Shown here: in pieces, positions 59,945-64,000 of the stretch
Layout: the number at the start of each line of letters is the position of its first letter
How positions within the stretch are numbered: the first letter of the stretch is position 1
From: Cladopsammia gracilis
Taxonomy: Eukaryota; Cnidaria; Anthozoa; Scleractinia; Dendrophylliidae
DNA length: 64,000 nt
Assembly: GCA_022457155.1 (NCBI GenBank)
Contig: JAJGOT010000286.1
Location: 962,001-1,026,000, forward strand
Reading direction: 5' to 3'
Program-made: the position numbers and the translations under genes
The notes under the pieces: model-generated
What the model saw: only the letters and a program-made list of their open reading frames with translations
Database searches by the model: none
Told to the model about the DNA's origin: nothing

Positions 59945-62900
59945 TTTTGTTAGGCTTTTTTTTGCTTTTTGTTAGACTGATCTGTGTCTGTGTCATCTTT
60001 CTTTAGCGATAGTCAGGCATTCAAGTGATCTTACCGTTACTCTCGCAGTCAAACTAAACTAACAGGACAAGGTTATAAATTTCGCAAATTTTAAAAAATA
60101 AAACGAGGCGTTTCGCGGTTTCATGAAATCAGGAAATACGGCAAAGAGTATCTACTCGAGAATTACACAACAATTTGCGAATGTTTGTCACCGAAAACTC
60201 CAGTTTCATTCGATTTGTCGCCCACATATTTCCGGGTTATTATTTTAGAGTGATGACGCCCTCCTGCAATTCCTTTCTAACGAAAGACTTCAGTCTTCCC
60301 CTGCCTTTTCCATGTTTTTTTAATCGTTTTTTATTATTATTACTCTGCTTAAAACATTCTGCATCTTTGTGAAAGAAGAATTGTTTGATCCTGAAGGCAT
60401 GTTTTTTTTTTTGGAGTATAGAGGTTAAGTTGTTGACAAGTCTCTATGTTGAGTGTTATATTGCCCTTCTAATCCAATATCGTTCTTTCCACATTTTTCC
60501 CGCTTGGCTCCTACGCAATTATTCACGCTCCACTCCCTATTAAAGAGATGCGTGACGAACCAAATGACTACTTCATTGGAGAGTATAGCCTGCAAGAAAG
60601 CTCTCGGGCTCCGGGGCTCGGTGGGCGGGGTGTGTGGGAGGAGCGCCATCACCAAATTTTAAAATCTCCACCAATACGCATTGTTTGTAGACTTTTTCAA
60701 CTCAGAAATTCAAATTGCTGAGACATGGCTGCAGGCTGTCGCTCCTTCCCCCCCTTTGGTACTGTTTATTGTGCTGTACAAGGTGGTTCTTACTTTTGAG
60801 TGTGTGGATGAAATCCTAAAGCTACTGAGCAGTACTTTCCTGTGGTATTGTTTCTTAAACTGTACAAGTGGATTCTAAGTTTTGTGTCCGTGGATGAAAT
60901 CCTAAAGCTACTGAACAGTCATTCCTGTGGTGCTGCTGTTTATTGTGCTGTACAAGGTGGTTCTAACTTTTGAATATGTGGGTGAAATCCTTTAGTGTGA
61001 CCATTCAAATGAAAGCTAGTGAACTGTGAAATGGTGAACTAGTAATGAAATGAAAGCTACTGAGCAGTACTTTCCTGTGGTACTGTTTATTATGCTGTAC
61101 ACGGTGGTTGTATTTTTTGAGTCTTTGAAGGAAATCCTTAAGTGTGTCAGCAGTCGACCGTTCAGACATCGAGTAACACTATTTCTCTTCATTATTTGGA
61201 AATTTGGAAACGATAGTTTGGGATTTGTTAAATCATTTTGAACTGAGGCAATCCAGGAATGATTACGATATGGCTATACTCACAAATGCATTTCATCCTT
61301 TCACCGATTGAATTAATTTTTGGTAAGAAAGTAGACAATTCAAACAAGGAATCAAACATTATTAGGAAATTAAACTTCACCTTTTTATATGCTAAATATT
61401 ACTTGTATAATCAGAAATTATTGCATGGTGAGTTATTGGTAAATGAATTTATAGTTAAACTTAAATATAAGTACATGTTCGAAAAATCTTTTGTATAGTT
61501 AATAGTAAGAAGCGATGTCAATAGGAGTGTAAAGCAGAAGTTACAGCGTCAAGAAGAACCTTGTTCCCATTTAATGTTTAGTAATTGTTTAGTTTAATTT
61601 AATGTAATTTCTTTTTTTTTAACTGTACTTGTAAGTTGTTTGTATGTCTTTGTTTCTATTTGCAATAAAGAATAAATAAAAATATAATAATAATAAATAA
61701 ATGCATTTCTTTCTTCTCAGGGCCTGGCTCCATGAAAAGTCGTCGAGCCGTCAGAAAGGCAGAATCGATGAAGGTCACGAGTCTGACAGGAAAGGCTGTC
61801 ATCACCACCGAACTTCCCAAGCGATCGCATTCTAACGGCCATGTTAGATCCGAGAGCGGACCGAGAGACGACAAGCTGCCCTCGACATCTTCTGTTGATG
61901 GTGCTGTATTTCTGCCCTCAACGTCCAGGCGAGACGCATTCGGAATTTCTCGGAGCGTCAAACGAGCCAATCGCAAGCGTTCAGAAGAAAATGAGCGTCT
62001 CCGGCGGCCTTCCCGACGATCGGCCGAAGAATCTTCACATGAGATCTGCCTCGCTACCTGCTAATGTTCGATCGAAAGAAGGAAGTTCGTCGTCCAGTAC
62101 GTCTTCTCCGAAAACAGACAAGAAAGCGACTCGTAACAAATCGTTCGCTGGAATGACGAAAACCTCGCACGCAAAGAAAGCTCCGCTGGAGATTTTCTCT
62201 CTTCCTGAGACGGACGTTGATTCAGGAATCACGGTAGCGTGCGATAGGCCGTCATCGGGGCGTGCATCGAAACGTAATCTTCGTATAATGGATCTTATGA
62301 AAAACACAAAGGTAACGGAGGATGAGAAAAAGGAGAAAAACAAGAAAGGGAAGCACAACGACGAAAAACTGCGCGTCCAATTACCGAACGAGAAGACATT
62401 CGGGAAACGGAGTCCCAATCTCGCTCGTCCAGACATCCGGGTCCCTCCGAATGCCCCGTATGCGCCAAATTACTTAGAAACGGATCTGGACGATGAACCA
62501 GGCAAACGAGGCAATTATCTGGTGGATGCACAGCGAAGCTTTCACGTTTTCATCCCAAATAACAGGAACAAGTTCGACCCGACCAAGCGATATACATACT
62601 TCGCGGGAATCTCTGCTTCCGACGAAAAACTGCTTCGCGATAAAGATTCACGGCAAAAAAGGTTAGGGTCATTTCACGTTTCACTGCAAGAGTTAAGACT
62701 TAAGTCGTGTATTGTGGTTCTAACGTTTTAGTCTGTATGTAATCGCAGCGTGTTTCCTTTCAAGTGAAAGTTCTCAAGTCAGATCTGTTCACCAGTTCTT
62801 ATGGGGGTGTTTTTTTTAAATATTTTACAAAATGAAAGTTGAAGATCAGGGCGTAGAGATGTTTTCAACTGAGTGTCAAAAGTAATTTAGCAATTGCTTT

Positions 62901-63891
62901 CGTTTTGCATTGCTACGCTTTCTGATTGGCCAAAATATCTCGCGCCACATTCTCAACCAATCAGAAGTAAAACCAAAAGCAGTTGCTCGCACGTGTTTTC
63001 CCGCGCTTGGCCGGCGCCGGCTACATGTATTTGCTTCGAGTTCTGATTGGTTCATTGAATTGTCCGCTGTTCTGTGATTGGTCAGAGTAATTACTTTGGA
63101 TTTGGTTTAACGACACTACACTCAACTGAAAACAGCTTTATTTTGCAATCAGATGTCGATAACTTAAAGTGCACCTAACCTCCAATTTTATTTTCTTTTA
63201 ATCAACTCAATGTACGTTGAAAAGTCGGATAGTGAAATATTTCTTGTTTTTGACGTCGCGTTAGTGAGTTATAGAGATTTAAATTTACAAAATGCTAATT
63301 AGATGACGTCAAATCAAGACTTTACCATTATTTCTACTTCAATTTACAATACGCAGTTCACAGCTTAAGGATAATCAATTTAAGAAATACTAAATAAAAA
63401 CTGTTAATAGTCAGTTGATTTGTAAAAAAATATTACTTGGAGGTGGAAACAAGTAGTTGTAATAAACGAGTCTTGATTTGACGTCATCTTATTAACATTT
63501 TGTAAATCCAAACCTCTATAATTCACTAACGCAACCTTAAAAACAAGAAATATTTAACTATTCAACTTTTCAATGTACATAGAGTCGATTAAGCAAAAAA
63601 AAAAATTGGGGGGTTAGGTGCACTTTAATATTTTGTGCTTTGTTTTTCGTTTTGTTTTTTCAGGAGACGAAGTTCACTCCCAGACTTACGTACGTTTTTT
63701 AATCAAAAAGAAGGCGCCAATCTTCAGGGGTACTTGTATTTCACCATTTTAAATATCGCTTTCTGGTTTTCTGGCTTTGTTTGTTTCTTTGTTCTTCAAT
63801 TTGCTAATCGTTATTGTTTATTCGCCTCCAGAAATGAGAGTAAATTGTCCAGAAAAAATAGAACGCATTCTCTGAATGACCTCGCAAAAAT
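39349..63891 (+). CDS. FERM-domain protein of the EPB41L5/Yurt class with two added Tudor-like domains (3' end outside window)
   Basis: Cortical membrane-cytoskeleton scaffold by family. Exons: 39349-39474, 42628-42732, 42862-42904, 43648-43726, 44878-44922, 45049-45101, 45926-46005, 46575-46621, 47035-47122, 47353-47441, 47636-47693, 48364-48461, 50602-50673, 50968-51036, 51579-51616, 52937-53125, 54214-54372, 61721-62661, 63664-63729, 63832-63891. All junctions are GT/AG and in phase, except for a frame break inside exon 18. FERM occupies about residues 28-304: [13 protein letters not shown] and [11 protein letters not shown] (F1), [13 protein letters not shown] and GDFEPELHE (F2), [11 protein letters not shown] and [15 protein letters not shown] (F3). 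The FERM-adjacent domain follows ([14 protein letters not shown], then [10 protein letters not shown]), closest in my memory to EPB41L5/EPB41L4B. Two Tudor-like modules (about 364-427 and 427-480) are not part of the vertebrate family. The tail is long, basic and Ser-rich, with [14 protein letters not shown] and THSLNDL motifs resembling kinase/14-3-3 sites. Exon 20 ends with a donor in phase 2, so the gene continues past 64000. Confidence 0.9.
39475..42627 (+). other. FERM gene intron 1
   Basis: A 3.15-kb intron. Apart from a TTAA-flanked element at 41379-41975 and a CT-rich block at 42345-42405 I see no repeat or exon; the first 1.5 kb is plain AT-rich sequence and may hold regulatory sites. 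Confidence 0.6.
41379..41975. mobile_element. TTAA-flanked element with CCCTATTCG ends
   Basis: TTAA at 41375-41378 and 41976-41979. Inverted termini CCCTATTCGGCCTGGG and its near-complement, the CCC start being usual for piggyBac-type ends. G and C homopolymers sit just inside each end. Non-autonomous. Confidence 0.7.
43100..43325. mobile_element. Possible MITE with AGAGGCCCT ends
   Basis: AGAGGCCCTG at the left and GGGCCTCTTT at the right, with several GTCGCTTGTC(T/G)GAATTT words. In FERM intron 3. Confidence 0.4.
44440..44715 (+). repeat. Poly-C family interspersed repeat
   Basis: GGTGCTCGTCATACCTTTTA, TAGAATTATCACGGTACC and a closing TTTTTATAGGAAATTCTCCCC match the blocks near 340-650 and 9361-9490. 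In FERM intron 4. Confidence 0.55.
45404..45554. mobile_element. TA-flanked MITE
   Basis: GGCCTTTATTACGTCCCGCC / GGCCGCCACGTGATAATGGCC ends and inner GCCCACCCAACCTCG / CGAGGCTGGGCGGGC. In FERM intron 6. Confidence 0.7.
46685..46876 (-). mobile_element. tRNA-derived SINE
   Basis: On the minus strand GGTTAGCTCAGTTGATAGAG is a textbook A-box region and GCAGGTTCAATTCCTGG a B box; the body with TGACCACGTAGAAATGGCGA follows. In FERM intron 8. The tRNA part is a SINE head, not a tRNA gene. Confidence 0.8.
48484..50486. mobile_element. Mutator-like element, copy B, with a nested transposon
   Basis: Same termini as copy A (GGTTAACACTCGTTAACATC and complement), flanked by a perfect 9-bp duplication TTGTCAAGC (48475-48483 and 50487-50495). 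About 1.5 kb of unrelated sequence interrupts it. In FERM intron 12, 22 bases from the exon 12 donor. Confidence 0.85.
48740..50270. mobile_element. Transposon nested in copy B, with CGTGATGCGTGAT subterminal repeats
   Basis: Ends GAGGGTGGCAAAGGGG and CCCCTTTGCCACCCTC are inverted and flanked by TGGGTA at both sides, a site that is single in copy A. Five GTGA(C/T)GCGTGAT repeats lie near the left end and three near the right, in the same orientation. The interior (about 49010-49990) has broken Lys/Arg-rich frames that look like a decayed coding region; no transposase family recognised. Confidence 0.7.
51237..51404. mobile_element. MITE with CTGGCCTCGTTTCCATAAAG ends
   Basis: Inverted ends with complement TTTATGGAAACGAGCCAG and inner ACGATTTTTAACG / CGTTAAAAATCGT. 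In FERM intron 14. Confidence 0.75.
52937..53125 (+). CDS. FERM gene exon 16: Tudor-like domain 1
   Basis: A 189-base phase 1-1 exon encoding a complete small beta-barrel. GSRVWGKA opens strand 1, FYKGVV strand 2, and [10 protein letters not shown] gives the strand-turn-strand with the FD-G-D signature of Tudor/DUF4537-like domains. Charged residues follow (HDRSDPE). Fold is inferred from pattern only. The aromatic cage of methyl-lysine/arginine readers would be Trp, Tyr and Phe in the first and second strands; Trp and Phe-Tyr are present, but cage geometry cannot be judged. Confidence 0.8.
53210..53503 (-). mobile_element. Non-LTR retrotransposon (CR1/Jockey-like) 3' coding remnant
   Basis: An open frame with [20 protein letters not shown] and [15 protein letters not shown], the conserved end of many LINE reverse-transcriptase ORFs. 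Truncated at its 5' side. In FERM intron 16, antisense to the host gene. Confidence 0.75.
54086..54156. repeat. GC-rich hairpin
   Basis: GGACGCGCGCAAGACGGGAA and complement; also CGCGCGAAAGGG / CCTTTGCGCG. About 58 bases upstream of FERM exon 17. Confidence 0.7.
54214..54372 (+). CDS. FERM gene exon 17: Tudor-like domain 2
   Basis: A 159-base phase 1-1 exon with [29 protein letters not shown] and IEQLRIL, a clear Tudor-like strand pattern ending in the DDGD turn. It is spliced directly to domain 1 and, by the same phase, to exon 18. The family is the same as exon 16 but divergence is high, so the duplication, if any, is old. Confidence 0.82.
54396..54445. repeat. Short inverted repeat just 3' of FERM exon 17
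   Basis: AAAGTCCTTCGTC and GACGAAGGACTTTT around TTATATTTATAGCCCGCCG. Confidence 0.6.
54666..55815. mobile_element. 1.15-kb long-arm inverted repeat element
   Basis: Four blocks occur on the left (GGGAGCAGAGGAGCCAAATT; AAGCGTAATCGG; GACAAGGGAGGAAACATA; GGACCGCAACATACTGGTGA) and in reversed order and complement on the right. The right arm has about 175 extra bases between two blocks. No transposase. In FERM intron 17. Confidence 0.7.
56085..56285 (+). repeat. Interspersed repeat, CTCTTTGGCAGT variant
   Basis: AGACATGCAATGTAGTTCTA, CATTCAAATGAAACCTCTTT and CATGGTACCATTTG as in the other copies. Confidence 0.6.
56370..56525. mobile_element. CCAAT-type MITE, copy 4 (partial)
   Basis: CGCGTTTTTCCGCGCTTGGC and the right end TTCGACACTCGATTGGAAA are kept; the left end is degraded. 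Confidence 0.5.
57897..58089. mobile_element. TA-flanked palindromic MITE
   Basis: GACCTCTTTAGCTTGTACGT and complement at the ends, and CCCAATGTAGGTCATGTGAT in both arms. Confidence 0.8.
59911..59942. repeat. T homopolymer
   Basis: About 31 T residues followed by repeated GCTTTTTGTTAG. Confidence 0.9.
60740..61140 (+). repeat. Tandem array of the GCTGTACAAGGTGG repeat
   Basis: About four units with CTGTTTATTGTGCTGTACAA, GGTGGTTCTAACTTTTGA and GTGGATGAAATCCTAAAG. Single units also at about 57180-57310 and 59650-59770. Confidence 0.7.
61721..62661 (+). CDS. FERM gene exon 18: long basic/Ser-rich tail exon with an apparent frame break
   Basis: The acceptor CTTCTCAG|GGCCTGG continues the frame of exon 17 ([13 protein letters not shown]...). 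That frame stops with TAA at 62062-62064. The donor at 62662 (AAAAAG|GTTAGG) and exon 19 need the +1 frame, which is open from before 61841 to 62661 and encodes Ser/Lys-rich text with [18 protein letters not shown] and [11 protein letters not shown]. Both frames are open between about 61750 and 62062, so a one-base excess (for example in the AAAA run near 61988), a two-base deficit, or an unrecognised mini-intron would reconcile them. Whether it is an assembly error, an allelic null or an alternative short isoform cannot be told from here. Confidence 0.75.
62864..63137. mobile_element. CCAAT-rich MITE, copy 5
   Basis: TTTTCAACTGAGTGTCAAAA left, CACTCAACTGAAAAC right; four CCAAT/ATTGG boxes and TTTTCCCGCGCTTGGC. 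In FERM intron 18. Confidence 0.7.
63168..63624. mobile_element. TTAA-flanked palindromic element with AGTGCACCTAACC ends
   Basis: TTAA at 63164-63167 and 63625-63628. AGTGCACCTAACC and GGTTAGGTGCACT at the ends. Arms contain AGATGACGTCAAATCAAGAC and complement, shared with the element at 16104-16882. In FERM intron 18, about 35 bases from exon 19. Confidence 0.75.
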
Positions 63892-64000
63892 GTAAGTGAT
63901 AAATGTATGTTTTGGTTAGTGCCTCATTAAGAACTTTATTTTTATAATTGGTTGTATTTGTGAGCCCGTTATTTTCAATGTCTGAACTGTCTCATTACTT

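Larger units (their letters stand above)
54373..61720 (+). other. FERM gene intron 17
   Basis: The longest intron (7.35 kb), phase 1, between Tudor 2 and the tail exon. Besides the repeats listed separately it contains GC-rich CGCTCGCTCGG/GCTTCGC words near 55840-55910, a long T-run at 59911-59940 and (TAA)n near 61683. I found no further coding exon, and 56540-57170 and 58100-59600 look empty. Confidence 0.55.

Noticed and set aside
62035..62531. Open frames of 133 and 78 codons on the minus strand
   Set aside because: Shadows of the Lys/Ser-rich FERM exon 18; Phe/Ser-rich content is the reverse of Lys-rich coding sequence.

Overview
This window looks like nuclear DNA of a cnidarian, most probably a stony coral. 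The reasons are AT-rich intron-bearing genes of animal families, very high density of short palindromic DNA transposons (MITEs), tRNA-derived SINEs, CR1/L2-like and Penelope-like retroelement scraps, and repeat families of a kind familiar from coral assemblies. The species assignment is inference; no rRNA, mitochondrial or marker gene is present.

Three protein genes are supported. (1) Minus strand, 7080-5509: a two-exon gene for a complete secreted TGF-beta superfamily ligand (about 355 residues, activin/TGF-beta/myostatin-type nine-cysteine knot). (2) Minus strand, 36142-18311: a complete 19-exon ABCB6-type ABC transporter half-molecule (about 891 residues), with every coding junction phase-consistent. 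(3) Plus strand, 39349 to beyond the right edge: a FERM-domain gene of the EPB41L5/Yurt class, 20 coding exons visible. Unexpectedly it carries two Tudor-like SH3-barrel exons after the FERM-adjacent domain, then a long basic Ser-rich tail whose largest exon contains an apparent one-base frame break. Genes 2 and 3 are head to head, with about 0.5 kb between the likely ABCB6 5'UTR exon and the FERM start codon, so they probably share a bidirectional promoter.

Layout: 1-5,400 repeats; 5,500-7,200 TGF-beta ligand; 7,200-18,300 gene-free and repeat-rich (palindromic MITEs, a Mutator-like element at 13,517-14,171, a LINE tail); 18,311-38,900 ABCB6 with introns filled by MITEs, a 77-bp minisatellite, SINE, LINE and Penelope-like remnants; 38,900-39,350 shared promoter; 39,349-64,000 FERM gene, with introns holding TTAA-flanked elements, a tRNA-type SINE, a 2-kb Mutator-like element with another transposon nested in it, and a 1.15-kb long-arm inverted repeat.

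The three genes do not form a pathway: a signalling ligand, a membrane transporter and a cortical scaffold. The points most worth a second look are the FERM-Tudor-Tudor architecture, the frame break in its exon 18, the two Mutator-like copies with 9-bp target duplications (one hosting a nested transposon with same-orientation subterminal repeats), the CCAAT-box-bearing MITE family, and the number of MITEs sitting within a few tens of bases of splice sites. All exon boundaries were placed by eye from reading frame, GT/AG sites and remembered family sequences; no alignment or transcript data were available.
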